This document shows, piece after piece, positions 38,301 through 49,628 of a stretch of 64,000 bases of DNA. The stretch lies in NCBI GenBank assembly GCA_023846275.1, contig CM043870.1, positions 2,665,527-2,729,526 on the forward strand, written 5' to 3'. Source of the DNA: Vanilla planifolia (taxonomy: Eukaryota; Streptophyta; Magnoliopsida; Asparagales; Orchidaceae). Both the position numbers and the translations under genes were made by a program. Each line of letters starts with the position of its first letter. Position 1 is the first letter of the stretch. The notes beneath the pieces were generated by a model. That model searched no databases and was not told where the DNA came from. It saw only the letters and a program-made list of their open reading frames with translations.

Positions 38301-41300
38301 GTGATATACTGCAAATTCTGGGAGCTGGACACAGATCATGATTTCCTTATTGACAAGGAGAACCTTATAAGATATGGTAATCATGCTCTCACTTACAGGA
38401 TCGTGGACAGAATTTTTGCGCAGGTTAGCATTATGTTTCTGATGCTTTTGTTTCTATTAACCATTAATATCAGATAGAATCATTAACTATTATGTCATTC
38501 AGCTTATTTTGTGGTTTCTTTGACTTCCATTTAAATTATCCAGGTTCCACGGAAATTCACAAGCAAGGTTGAAGGGAAGATGAGTTATGAAGATTTTGTT
38601 TATTTTATTCTAGCTGAAGAAGATAAATCCTCGGAGCTTAGCCTTGAATATTGGTAATTTGGTTTAGTCTTTTCTACTTTTTGTTGTGATGCCTTAGATT
38701 TGCTTAATTTTCTCATTTTGAAGCTTTACAGAGATATAATAACATCCTTAAATTTTCATTAAATGCAATTCATTTTTTACTGTGTAGTTATTTTTTGTTA
38801 GCAATAGGCTTCATTGTCCAGTTTTCCAGGTGGCTAGCTGATCAGTTTGGTTTATTTATTACTAATTAGATAGCAAATAACACAAAAATAAATATATGAA
38901 ATGCTTGTTGATTTATGAATAATATCTTTTCCATGATGCACCGTTCATTAGATTTGTAAACTCTTGTAAAATGCATTTAGTAACCTGCGTTCAGACTGTT
39001 AAGGGGCTAAGTGTAGAATAAGATGAGAGTATTTTTGTTTTTCTGAATTTTTTTAGCAATAGAGAGAAACTAATCCTCTAGAATATGAAATTGTAGAAAA
39101 TTATTAAATGTTTTATATGAGGAGACTAACGTGTAATATAAACCTGGTTCATAGGGTCAAAGGAGAGTTGGTTGAATCTTCTAATTAAGAAAAGAATAAA
39201 TACAATAAATGAGGTATTCTGTAAAGTTATCATGGCAATGGGACATTTGTTTTTGCAAACTAGTTATACACAGTTTATCTAGCTGAGCTAAATATGTTGT
39301 TTATGCTAGGCAAGTAACCTAGATCTTTGAATCCATTGCATGTTGTTGTATTGGTTAGGATGTTTGCTATTTGAAGGCATTTGGTAATTTTCACTTTTTT
39401 GGTCATATTATGATGAACAAGATTTGTTTTGATGCTAATGATTGATTGTCATCCAGCATCTTGACGCTCTAGCTTGAATTCCTGTTCTTCTAATGGTTTT
39501 GTTATCCCAATTTCCTCACAAATGCTGCGAAATAGCTTTTGCACTATTCCTAAAAATAGTTACTTGTTCTTTTCTTCTTTGTTTGACAAGGTATCCTTAT
39601 ACATAGATTGTATATCCTAATATTGTTCATTAATCAGTAATTTCAATGATATTCAAAATCAACGTGATTGGTTTGCCGAGAATAGCTGTATGATTGTATT
39701 GTTGTTGTGAATCTTTTTAGTCATCTTGAGGGATATTGTTTAAAATCATTTAGTGATATCTTCAATCCGTAAACTTTACTGCTGTTGCTTCGATCTAAAA
39801 ATAGTTAATTTTTCTTTTCTTCTTTGTTTGACAAGGTATCCTTATACATAGATTGTATATCCTAATATTGTTCATTAATCAGTAATTGAATCTGTCCAAT
39901 CTGTATCACTTTATGTTTCTAAATCCTTCTTAAACCTTCCTTGAAGAATTTATCATTCTCAACTGTTGAATTTAAGTGTCTCAAAGCACTGCCATATGCT
40001 CTTGTCTGAGATCATTCGTTTAGTGGCTTACCACACAAAAAAATCAATGTCTAGTCTAGAAAAGTTTGTTTAATCATTGTGCAAGCCAATATTTGGTACC
40101 TGCTTTATCAGCTAGAGCATAATGTTCTAAGCCTAGTGATGGAATTCACTGGAGTGTTCACAGATTCCCAGCACACTCGTTTAGAGGTCTAAGTTATAAT
40201 TGAATCAAGAAGTTGAGATTTCACTCTTTGGTCTAGCAACTATCTTACATAGAAAGTATTAAAGATTTTCTTGGCCATTGCTTTCAAAATTCTTGCTATG
40301 CATTCTTCTAGATTTATCTTTTTTAAAATGCCTTGTGAAATTAATTTCAATGATGTTCAAAATCAACGTGATTGGTTTGCTGTGAATAGCTGTATAATTG
40401 TATTGTTGTTGTGAATCTTTTTAGTCATCTTGAGGGATATTGTTTAAAACCATTTAGTGATAACTTCAATCCGTAAACTTTACTGCTGTTGCTTGGATCT
40501 GAAAGCAGTGGGGGATCTTCATATGCACCTCTTCTATGTTCCCTGATTAAAAATGAATTCTTCACATGTAACTAGAATTGAGTCCAATCTAAGTTTGTTG
40601 CTAAAGATAAGAAAACTTGAATGATGTTGAGCTTTGGTGGTCAATAGTAGAAGAGTGTGTAAACCATTTTGCTAAATGCAGGGCTTTGTATTTCTCAACA
40701 CCTCCGTCCTATACATATTTTATTGTAAAAATCCATTTGTTTCTATCAGGGTTCTTTCCATTTCTTTTATTCTTGAATTTAGCGTATTCCTCCATTCTTT
40801 CATCTTTCCCATCAAGGACATTAAGAGCTTATTAAATGCTAACCTTGATTTTATCTACAATTAGATTAGAAACAAAAGCTCAAAAGTTAGATGCAATCTT
40901 GTATAAGGTTTAATTTTGAACAAATTGTGTGAATGATCTCATGCTCTTTCTCAATGCAAATGGGCAAATATAAATCATCCTCAAGTATATTGTATTTTTA
41001 AATTGAGTGTTACCGTTGTTGAGTCTGGATTAGTCTCTTGGCATGGCTTGGTGAGTTCTTATTGTTTTACATCCTTTTGAGGTTGGTGTATCCATCCTTG
41101 ATTGGAGATGTCATTCACTAGCATTTGGTGGGAATTCATTTTGATTTTTAATTGACGAATGATTTTTTGGGATTGTAGTTTAAGGTGTTTTGAGTAATTT
41201 ATGGTTACATGAGAGATGAGTTTACAAAGAATTTCAATTTCTCAAAACCGATTTTCATTTATGAATTTGTTAGAATGATTTTGCCTTCTTATATTTGCAC

Positions 41301-44300
41301 ATTTTTTTTATTTGGTGAATATCCTAAAAAAGGTATAACCTGGGAATGAGGATAAGATTTAAGTAGAATTTTTAAATGTGTTTCTAGATTGTGAAGCTAT
41401 ATAATTTATAAAGCAAGCAGATATGAGAACTTCATCTCTGAAAATGCCTAGGTATATTGGTTGAAAGCATGAGATAGCAACCAAATTCAAGAAGAAATAA
41501 TTGATAATCATATGTATTGATGTAGTCTTCGGTGTTTTCTATTCATAAGATTCAAGATTTTGTTTGAAATTATTATAATTTTGAAGTTTTTGAAGATTTG
41601 GGCTTCCTTGTAATTTTCTTCCAAAGGAGTGCTCATGTTTGTCTAGTTTGATCATCTATAAATGAATATTACATAGGATCCTTACAGATCATTATGAAAC
41701 ATTACAAAGAACATAATACTTTTATTGTTTAGGAAAAGAACTTCTGTTATGTTTGAAAAGTAGTCATCAGATCTCCTCAGGTGGATTGCTGACAAAGGCC
41801 ACAAAGAAGATGTGAACTAACCCAACAAAGGAGGAGATCAACACTAGGGTAAGATGATAAAATCACTCAAGGGGTGACTTCCTGAGATAAGTAGAGAAAA
41901 CGTGAAGTTGGAATGCATCCTACATGGTATACAATGCCATAGCTGTATCAAATTCTTGAAAGTGGAAGTTAGGACCTTCGTTCATGTGGAACACTTTCAT
42001 AGAATATAATTTCACCTTGAACACTTTTGTGAAAAGTATTTCGGGAGTAAATGGATTGGAATACCCTTGTTCTCATTCTTGATTGAGTGATCATACTTGG
42101 TGATCTGTCAGATTTGGCTCAACCTCCTGATCTTGGAGTTGGGCCAGTGTTGAAGCTCATGGGATACAAGGAATAGTGGATTTAGGTGGCATAAGAGCAA
42201 GTTGGGGGAATTCACCCACATCAAGCTTCCTATGCTGTGCAGCGGAACTGATTAGGATTCTATTGTGTGGCTGTTGGAACATGCCCCCCGGGTGGTGCTA
42301 CTGGTGGATCAGGTGGAACAACAGGAGTAGGTTCAACCACATGGATCGTGTGTTCTATAACAGGAGGGAAGGCTAGATGGTATGGAGCATCTTTTCCTGC
42401 TGTTTCTTGAGCTGCAGCATTATCTCTTTAAGGGATAGTTCCTGATACTTGGCTGTTGATTAGGTGAGCAAAAGGCTTTGGTGAGCGAGGTGGTTCTATT
42501 TCCATGAGTGCTTTTCAATTTGCTCGTCATTTTGTCATAAGTTATGTCAAAATGAACTTGATGCAGGATCGGATCTTTGAGAATTTGTTGTTGTGTATTC
42601 AATAGCAGTCAGCGAGTTACTTAGTACTTGTGGTTAGAGAGCTTGAAAGACGGAGAAATAGAAGAAAAGAAAGAAGTTCATACCAAATTGTTATATGAAA
42701 AACTCATTGAAAAAAATCATGTTCATAGAGCAAAGGGGATCAGTAATTGATTCGAGTACAAAGAAGCTTTGAATATTTACAAAGGTTCTTTGGCCGCTTG
42801 ACATGATGGACCAAGAAATTACCTTGGGTGGATGTTGAGGAGAAGTTCAAAGATAGACACGAAGCCTGAAATCTAAGACCTTGATGTCACGTAGAGGTTG
42901 TTCATCAAAAGCCATCAACCAATAGGATCCATTGGAAAGAGGCGTTGGGAATATTATATAAAGAATAAGCACTGATGTATGTTGTAGTTAGAATGATAAA
43001 GACAGCCATTGTCTAGCATTGGAAGTAGATGTTTTAATGACTCTTTGGACTGAACATGCAATTAAGGAACTAGTTGGTCATATCACTGAGTCGTGTTCAT
43101 GTCTAGGGTTTTGAGATTAGGATTTAGGGAGAAGGATAAGTGCACTAATTATTAAGGATTAGGGTCTTTAATAATAAGGGGTTATGCTTGTCCCAATATG
43201 CTAATTTTCGTCTTGGAAATTAGACTTTCTTCCTCAACCTTGAACCATGCCAGAAGTTTTATTTTTATCCCACAACCTTCTTCTAGGAAGATTCCCCCAT
43301 AGTAATTCATCAATATTGAATATCACAATTGATGTATAATATATCCCATGAGCATGACTGTTCATATTCCAATCCTAAGTCTTTGGCAGACATCATTAAT
43401 CATTCTGTCTAGCTTAGGCTTAGCTTTCCAAACTGTCAAAAAGTTGTGAGCCAAGCAGAAAGAGCTTACAAGCTAGATGCTATTGGATTGTTGAGAAATT
43501 AGTTGGGCATGCCAAGCAGCCAACAATTCAAAACGAAATGTGGTTCAAAATTTGGCATGTAAGTTTGGTCCTTCTTAATTGGAATACTGAATTGTTTGTC
43601 TTGCTGTAGAAATGACCTTTAAACACCATTTCTTTAACACATTTGGCTTCCCAACAAATTAGGATATTGGAAACAAAATGCTGCCTCAAACTTCTGAAGG
43701 CAGCAAATTTGCTAGCTGGGGATGTTTTCTAAGAATTTACTGAAGTTTAGTCTCTTGGTTGCAAATCTATAGGCAAGACCATCCCTTAAATGACCGGAAC
43801 GTGAGATGTGCATATTATGCATGCTGATGAATGGTTACTGAATTCTAAAAGCTTCTATTCCTTTTTTATGTTGACGCTCTACTTGAAAATTATGTTCATA
43901 CTCATTTAACTTTTCTTTATTCATATTTTTTATTAATTTTTTGTTCTTTTACCAGGTTTAGGTGCGTAGACTTGGATGGTAATGGCATTCTTACACCCAA
44001 CGAGATGCAATTCTTCTATGAGGAACAGTTGCATCGCATGGAATGTATAGCACAGGAACCTGTGCTATTTGAGGATATTTTATGTCAGATGGTTGACATG
44101 ATTTCCCCAGAGGTTATTTTCTCTCCAAATATAATTTGGCTGTGTTGAACTTACTTTCAGGAGCAAGTTACTTCTTCATTGTCATATAATACCATCTAAG
44201 AACAATTTGGAGCTCTCTGATAAGGTGTTTTTGTACGCAGAATGAGGGTTATTTAACCCTGCGAGACTTGAAGGGTTGCAAACTCTCAGGAAACGTTTTT

Positions 44301-44603
44301 AACATCCTCTTCAATCTTAACAAGTTCATGGCGTTCGAAACCCGGGATCCTTTTCTTATCCGGCAGGTAAATCTGTAGATAATTTTCATCGGCAACTCGG
44401 TTTGTATTAGTGATCTAAAGTGCATTAAATGAGGTTTTGCATTCTTTGATGTATTTGTGTAGGAGCGCGAAAATCCAACGTTGACGGAATGGGATCGGTT
44501 TGCCCACAGGGAGTATATCAGGTTGTCCATGGAAGAAGATGGAGAAGATGCATCCATAGGAAGTGCAGATGTGTGGGATGAATCTGTTGAGGGTTCCTTC
44601 TGA
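26341..44603 (+). CDS. Serine/threonine PP2A regulatory subunit B'' (EF-hand type), 12 exons, 542 aa
   Basis: B'' subunits bind the PP2A scaffold/catalytic dimer and direct substrate choice, with calcium-binding EF-hands. Exons: 26341-26496, 29190-29435, 29512-29617, 29693-29792, 31484-31589, 31695-31785, 34904-35045, 38276-38423, 38544-38653, 43956-44112, 44241-44366, 44463-44603. All junctions are GT/AG and phases agree, giving 1629 nt with the stop. EF-hand 1 is at residues 334-345 (acidic at 334, 336, 338, 342; Asn at position 12 instead of the usual Glu). EF-hand 2, residues 407-418 ([12 protein letters not shown]), is canonical. The N-terminal part has a Ser/Pro-rich segment with two SP sites (Ser95, Ser102), plausible phosphorylation sites. 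Length and ends (MVMDVEVV..., [11 protein letters not shown]) fit plant B'' paralogues. It is not the TON2/FASS branch, judging from the N-terminus. Introns 1, 6, 7 and 9 are 2.7-5.3 kb, so the gene is about 18 kb for 1.6 kb of coding sequence. Confidence 0.93.
28335..29088 (+). repeat. Three ~250-bp tandem repeats inside PP2A B'' intron 1
   Basis: Copies start near 28335, 28577 and 28831 at TCTAGAGTCAT. Each contains, in order, GAGAGAATTAAACATGTTTA, GATGTTTAATGCAAT or close variants, AACTCTCATGTCAATTAATT, TCTAGTGTGGGAGCTG and CCTACAATAACTGTGTG. Unit lengths are about 242, 254 and 257 bp, and the copies differ by scattered substitutions and small indels. The array ends about 100 bp before the exon 2 acceptor. 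Confidence 0.85.
39551..40500 (+). repeat. Rearranged tandem duplication (A-B-A-X-B) in PP2A B'' intron 9
   Basis: Block A (39551-39642, opening TAAAAATAGTTA and containing TTGACAAGGTATCCTTATAC) recurs at 39796-39887. Block B (39641-39796, containing AATCAACGTGATTGGTTTGC and GGGATATTGTTTAAAA) recurs at 40345-40500. Between the second A and second B lies a unique 457-bp block X. Both A copies are 92 bp and both B copies 156 bp. The simplest history is tandem duplication of a 705-bp A-X-B unit, then loss of X from the first copy. The A/B joint sits on a TAATT also present at both edges of X. Confidence 0.8.
41700..42640 (-). mobile_element. Antisense Ty3/gypsy gag fragment (Tat-like) in PP2A B'' intron 9
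   Basis: On the minus strand, a frame starting near 42600 (MNTQQQ) is followed by proline/valine-rich sequence (42380-42260: [14 protein letters not shown], VVPPDPP, APPGGH). After that comes a typical Tat-lineage gag core at about 42050-41850: NPFTPEIL, then [20 protein letters not shown], then [16 protein letters not shown]. In intact relatives this region reads SPFTxEI..., DPxxHLxxFxxxMALxGxxD... and FPxTLKGxARxWF. Stops and frameshifts are frequent. No pol was found in the intron, so this is a fragment. The leader or LTR may lie in 42640-43000. Confidence 0.6.
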
Positions 44604-46435
44604 TTTTGATTGGAGGTACAATTCTACTTTTTGTTCAATTTACCTATGTTTATCTGCAATTTTTGATGCCTTCCTTCAGAAATCCACTGCATTGCTTCTC
44701 CATTAAGTTGTTTGATTGCATGTAAAATTATATGAAATTAATAATTGATTATGTCACTATATTGTTTAACCCAAAGCCACTGCATTGCAAGTCTAATGAT
44801 GCTTGTTTTATTTTGATGAAATTCTTTTTAAAATAATTATAAATTATTAAAGTTTAAAAATAAATATATATATATAGTAATAACCTTAATCCTAAAATTT
44901 TGCATTTAGCTTTCCCTTCCATAATAATGGTTTTCCCTTATGGTGCATCAGTCGACTGTTCTCATGTACCTCAAATAGCAGTAATTCCTATATCGTTCTG
45001 TCATCAGAGCACTGTTTGGGAGAAGGCGATGCTGTGTGGCTGAGGAGATGGTACTGGAGTTTCTTGAAACCCTAACTTCTCTTTCTCTCATTGTCGATCA
45101 TTGTAGCCTTGTCATTGATTGGAGCTAAGCCATGAAGAGTAGGGAAGAAGACGAGAAAAGCATAAAAAAGCTTAGTAAAAGAGAAAGCGAAGAGAAGCCG
45201 AGTGAGGTTAACAAAGAAAGAAAAGAGAGACTTGAGAGAGACAAAATAGGGGTCCAAGGAGATAGAAAGTGGAGAGGGATTAAAAAGGAAAAGAAGAGAA
45301 AAAATGAAGGGGGAGAATCAAGAAGTTGCTTTCACAGTGAAAATTTGCGAGTTTTGCGAACTCTAAATTTGAATGTGTTTATTACTATTTTGATTCCTCG
45401 TTTGGTCATAGGATTCATGGCTCCTTAGCATAGCAAAGTTAACAACTTCCTATTAAGCTAATCTGAGGAGAAAGTCAATTGACATTGGTTACGAAGATCA
45501 AGGAATGTGCATAAAACCTTGAGATAGGTATTTTATAACCTTCTTGTATGGATGAGTGAGAGCATGGTCTTGCAAAAACATTTTGGCTAGTTGTTAGTAC
45601 GTATGATCTATTGTATTGATAATATGTTAATAATAGGCCGATTGAAGCGTGAGAATGACAAAAGAATTAAAGACAAAAAGAGAGTTTGTCAACTGTTTGG
45701 TATTATCTTCATCCACTATTCTTTCTCTTTTATATAGTGATTTTGATATAATATTTTATGCAAATACGTGTAAATACAAAGTAAATGCGTTGTATTCTTT
45801 TGAACATTTCTCTTACCATCTTCTTCCATCTTTTGACAATGGTCCAGTGTGCAGGTTTACTATTACTGTGTTACAAGTAAATGCTGAAGGTCCTCTATTC
45901 CAACTGGATACTTTAAGGAGTTTCTTCTCCACAAGGAGCTGACTGCATACTAAATATTTGATGCATTAGTTCATTTACATGAAAGCCAATTTAAAGCAAG
46001 TGGCTTTCTACAGTTCTTAGACCAGATATTTGCAACTGCTGTTGAATGGAGGGTAATGCCATCTCATCTCTTCTTCCAGAAACTTAGCTCATGGTATCTG
46101 AAATGCTCTTTACCTAATTTACTGAACTATAGGGATTAGCTTTGCTTGGTTCTCAATGAAACTTAAGTGTTTTGTGTTCCACATTGTGAGTATATCTTTG
46201 TTGTTGTTATATAGATGTTTTGTTTCAACTCAATTTTTTTTTATTTATTGTATTTAATTGAAAAATACATCTCAAGGTTTTTGTTCTTTATTGAATCTGT
46301 GGTAAAAGATCCCTCCTTTATATGGATCAGTTGATTTTGTATAATTAATGCATGTATCGTGTTATTTTTATCATTATTTTAAAAAGATAAATTCTTTTGT
46401 AGCATTTTAGATTTTTAAAAATAAGTATTTTTTTT
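44604..46435. other. Spacer between the convergent PP2A and LRR genes
   Basis: The left part should hold the PP2A 3' UTR. At about 45067-45075 an AAACCCTAAC telobox-like element is followed by a 98-codon frame (45132-45428). Its first 55 residues are almost all Lys, Glu, Arg and Ser (KSREEDEKSIKKLSK...) and the rest is hydrophobic. It looks like purine-rich low-complexity DNA or a gene fragment, not a known protein. A second frame (45649-45942) spans a TATATAG-containing, LTR-like stretch and matches nothing I know. Confidence 0.35.
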
Positions 46436-46610
46436 TTATAACAAAACAGAATATGAAGCCGTATACCAACTAAAGCTGCAATCATGAAAGACAGAAACCA
46501 CAGGTTTTGTCCTAAAAACTGCATCTGTTTCTTGCCGTATTCTCCATCTTCTATAAACAGTCTTCAGCTTCGCTAAAGGAACAAAAGAAAACAATCGCCG
46601 ACCTATATGC

Positions 46611-47984
46611 CTATACATGCATCAGCCACAAAACTAGCAAAAATAGGACAGAGGAGGTTGAGGCAGCTTTTACGACAGAAGAGCAAGAGAGGGAGAAGGG
46701 GACGTGAAGGGGAATGTGGGTTTTTTTGCATACAGGGAGATAGATCAGAATGCCCTTACCCCTCAGGTGAATGGCGACGTCGCCGGAGACGCAGAGGTTA
46801 GGATTCCCGGCCAACTTAAGCTTACCGCCGATGGCCTCAACAAAGCCCGCGGAGAACGGAATACGTCCACGAAGCACGTTGTTCTCCATGTTAATCTCTT
46901 TCGCGCTCTGCTCCAGCAGCGTCAGCTGCTCTGGGATTTCCCCGACGAGGGAATTGCCTTCCAGCGATAGATAACAAACGTTTTGCAAATGCAAACCCAT
47001 CGAAGGAGGAATGCTACCAGTCAGTCCCATGCCGGATAGTCCCAACCCCAAAATGCCACCGAGGTTTTCCCATATTTCCGGTATTCGACCTCCGAGAGGG
47101 TTGCCGCTGAGGTAAACCTCCTTCAGGTTTCGCATCTCCGCCAGCGCCGTTGGTATACCGCCAGTTAAGCGGTTCAGACTAAGGTCCAGGAACTCGAGCC
47201 GGTTGAGACGGGCGATGTCAGATGGAACCGGACCGGCGAACCGGTTCGAACTGAGGTCTAGTTTGATTAGTCCAGTCAGGCGGCCAATCTCCCGCGGGAG
47301 GAAACCGACGAGGCGGTTTCCGCTGAGATCTAGAATCCTCAGCCTCGCCAGATCACCAGCGCCGGAAGGAATGGATCCGCGCAAGCGATTTCTCGACAAG
47401 ACAAGCAACTCTAGATTCCGGAGGCGACCGATCTCCGGAGGGACGTCGCCGCAGATTCCAGTGTTGGATATGACGAATCGTCGGAGCCGTGGCAATCCAG
47501 CGATGCGGTGGCTGAGACGGCCGACAAGGGAGGGATTATCATGGAAGACGAGTTCCTCCAGGGAAGGAGAAATGTTCCAGAAACCCGTAGAGAGAGGTGT
47601 TTGGGCGAATCGGAAGCAACGGTAGAAGAAGAGGCGCCTAAGGAAGGGGAAAGCTGAGGAGGATAGGATCGGGGGGAGGGTAGCGTTGACACCGCAATCG
47701 GGGTTGGCGTTATAGTCAGCAACATACCCGAAGTTAAGCTCAGTGATGTGTGGGGTCAATCCGCCTCCGGCGTCCATAAAGAAGTCGCACACGACACCGT
47801 GAGGACCCGAAAAGCAAATATCGTCCGGGTAGACAGCCCGCCAATCAACGTCCGGATTGATGGAGTTCAGTGCGAGGTAGGCCGCCTCTTGCTCGGCCAC
47901 CGGGACGCCGCTTCCGCCGACGGCGGCGACGTAGGCGACCAGAAGACAGACGGCAAAGCGTAAAGCCTCCATTAATGCCGCCAT
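46611..47984 (-). CDS. Secreted leucine-rich repeat protein, PII-2 (Piriformospora indica-insensitive 2)-like, 457 aa
   Basis: A single uninterrupted frame. Residues 1-26 form a signal peptide (charged start, LRFAVCLLVAYVAAV core). The N-terminal cap has cysteines 57, 66 and 97 and the signature VDWRAVYPDDICFSGPHGVV. From about 140 to 396 run roughly ten plant-type LRRs (LxxLxLSxNxLxGxIP), for example NLELLVLSRNRLRGSIP at 190-206. Residues 443-457 are hydrophobic to the end (VLFLLVLWLMHV), which suggests a GPI-anchor signal; there is no kinase domain. Family knowledge: the Arabidopsis relative is required for the growth response to a root endophyte, and close relatives are annotated as LRR or receptor-like proteins at the plasma membrane. 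Function here is inferred. Base composition is far more GC-rich than the flanks, as is usual for intronless monocot genes. It is transcribed toward the PP2A gene. Confidence 0.88.
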   Translation of the reverse strand: MAALMEALRFAVCLLVAYVAAVGGSGVPVAEQEAAYLALNSINPDVDWRAVYPDDICFSGPHGVVCDFFMDAGGGLTPHITELNFGYVADYNANPDCGVNATLPPILSSSAFPFLRRLFFYRCFRFAQTPLSTGFWNISPSLEELVFHDNPSLVGRLSHRIAGLPRLRRFVISNTGICGDVPPEIGRLRNLELLVLSRNRLRGSIPSGAGDLARLRILDLSGNRLVGFLPREIGRLTGLIKLDLSSNRFAGPVPSDIARLNRLEFLDLSLNRLTGGIPTALAEMRNLKEVYLSGNPLGGRIPEIWENLGGILGLGLSGMGLTGSIPPSMGLHLQNVCYLSLEGNSLVGEIPEQLTLLEQSAKEINMENNVLRGRIPFSAGFVEAIGGKLKLAGNPNLCVSGDVAIHLRGKGILIYLPVCKKTHIPLHVPFSLSCSSVVKAASTSSVLFLLVLWLMHV

Positions 47985-48180
47985 GGAAATGGCAAGGGTG
48001 GAGTAAAACAGTGGTTATTATAGAGCAGGCCGAAGGGTAATTTTATTTACCGAAGTGCCTTCATAACAAGACGGATTTGCCCTTGTGGCTTTAGGATGAG
48101 GCTTGGGAATATATAGAAGCTGCGGCTGGAAGCTCTACAACCGTAGAGCAGTTGTCTATATAGTATTTGATTACTATTAT
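47985..48180 (-). promoter_or_regulatory. Proximal promoter of the LRR gene
   Basis: On the minus strand a CTATATATT TATA-like element lies at about 48109-48117, some 125 bp upstream of the ATG, leaving room for a leader of about 95 nt. A second symmetric TATATA sits near 48156-48162, and a weaker TATAATAA at 48015-48022 is too close to the start codon for normal use. Which one is used cannot be told from sequence. Confidence 0.4.
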
Positions 48181-48339
48181 GCCCTCAATCCTGTGGGCAA
48201 AATCGTCCACTGTAAAGTATACTTCGTCTGCGGCACTGAACCATGATCAAGCTTTATTTAATTTTTCCTTATTTTTCTTTTTCAGATGGCAGATTGCCTG
48301 GCTCTATTTTGGTGAAAATAAAAAATAAATAAAAGAAAA

Positions 48340-48740
48340 AAGAAACGCGGCGTCGCCACGTGATCGAGTACTCACGCAATCGCAGACGTTGATTCAATGC
48401 ATAGTGGGGACCCCGCCAGATCGGACGGTAGTACAGCGCGGGCGAGCCGGTGAGGACGAGGCGGTTACATGGTGTCGGAGGCGTGACCGGCCGAGTAGCC
48501 GGGCCGGCATTCCGTATGGCGGTCTGGACCAGCCGCCGACAGAGTCGGGACAGATCCTGACAAACGTGGGGCCCATCTTGGGGCTAGCCCCGCCGTAGCC
48601 CGCCTTTCCTGATTGCTCCCTGCCGTCTGATCGTGCCGATCGCCAATGCCGTGGGTTTCCACTGATGGACGGCTGTGATGCGACTAGCGGGCGAGTAACA
48701 TTGAGAACGGCATTGGAATGAAGCCCGTCTCATGACATGG
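48340..48740. promoter_or_regulatory. GC-rich island upstream of the LRR gene with G-box and TCP-type site
   Basis: About 400 bp of strongly GC-rich DNA stand in AT-rich surroundings, 360-760 bp upstream of the LRR start. They hold a CACGTG G-box (48357-48362) and ACGTGGGGCCCAT (about 48563-48575), which contains a GTGGGNCC-type TCP site. Short frames exist on both strands but look like GC-driven chance. It is probably distal promoter of the LRR gene; a start region for a plus-strand transcript is possible, but no exon follows. Confidence 0.4.
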
Positions 48741-49604
48741 GAAGCTCTTTTCTTTTGTTGGTTAATAATGGATCAAAGCAAGAACTTTTAAGAGAAAATC
48801 ATAACTAAGTCTACTAAAATGCTTCAAATCTCAAAATTATGGGTATTATTTGAAAGATTTTATTGAGAAAATTATAGTGATTATATGGTTTTATTGAAAT
48901 TAGACATCATTAAATTGAGTAGGGCTATCTTCCTTTGAGGTATTTTGTGGGTGTTTGAGTTCAACCATTTAAACTAAAAATATTTTTCAAGTATTTAAAA
49001 TTAAAATCCTTGAGTGAGTTGGATGGTCAACCCTAGTAGATTCGAAGACTTGACATAATTCAAGGCCTAGAGGATTAATTTCAAGACCTTATAGGTAACG
49101 CTTTGACTATCCTTGGTTTTCAAAAATCAAGTCAAATTGGTCAAACATAATAAAAATAATTTGGATTTATAAATTTATATTATAAGAGGTCTTATTATAA
49201 TCATATATGTTTTGTATTTTTTTTATTATGTTATTAAAAGGTTTTCAAACTTTGAGCATGAAATAGAGTTTTGACATAATTTCATGATAATTTTATTTGT
49301 ACAACAAAATTTTTAAAATGAAAACAATTGATAAGCAATAGACAACTTGACATTGAATCTATAAAAGATTGAATTTATGCATGATGTAATATATGCTGAA
49401 CTAATGCACAAGAAGAGGGTGTATTGTATTTTTAATTTTTTTTTTGCTATTTTGAAGACCTTTTTCTTAACTTGAAATTTAGTGATTATAAAATTATTGA
49501 TTTAATAACTTTGCTGAATAAAAATATAAAAAATAAAAAATATAAGGTTATAAAATATTTTTCTATAAAATGCTTTATTCTTGATAAAAATAAATTTAAT
49601 TTCT

Positions 49605-49628
49605 TATATATATATATATATATATATA
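49605..49628. repeat. (TA)12 microsatellite
   Basis: Twelve perfect TA units in AT-rich spacer; likely length-variable. Confidence 0.9.

Noticed and set aside
46607..47963. Plus-strand frames of up to 140 codons
   Set aside because: Antisense to the intronless LRR gene; the minus-strand frame has a signal peptide and regular LRRs, the plus-strand frames have no domain.
48389..48662. Overlapping frames of 60-69 codons on both strands
   Set aside because: GC-rich promoter-like DNA opens frames in all directions; no domain, and no exon continuation on either side.
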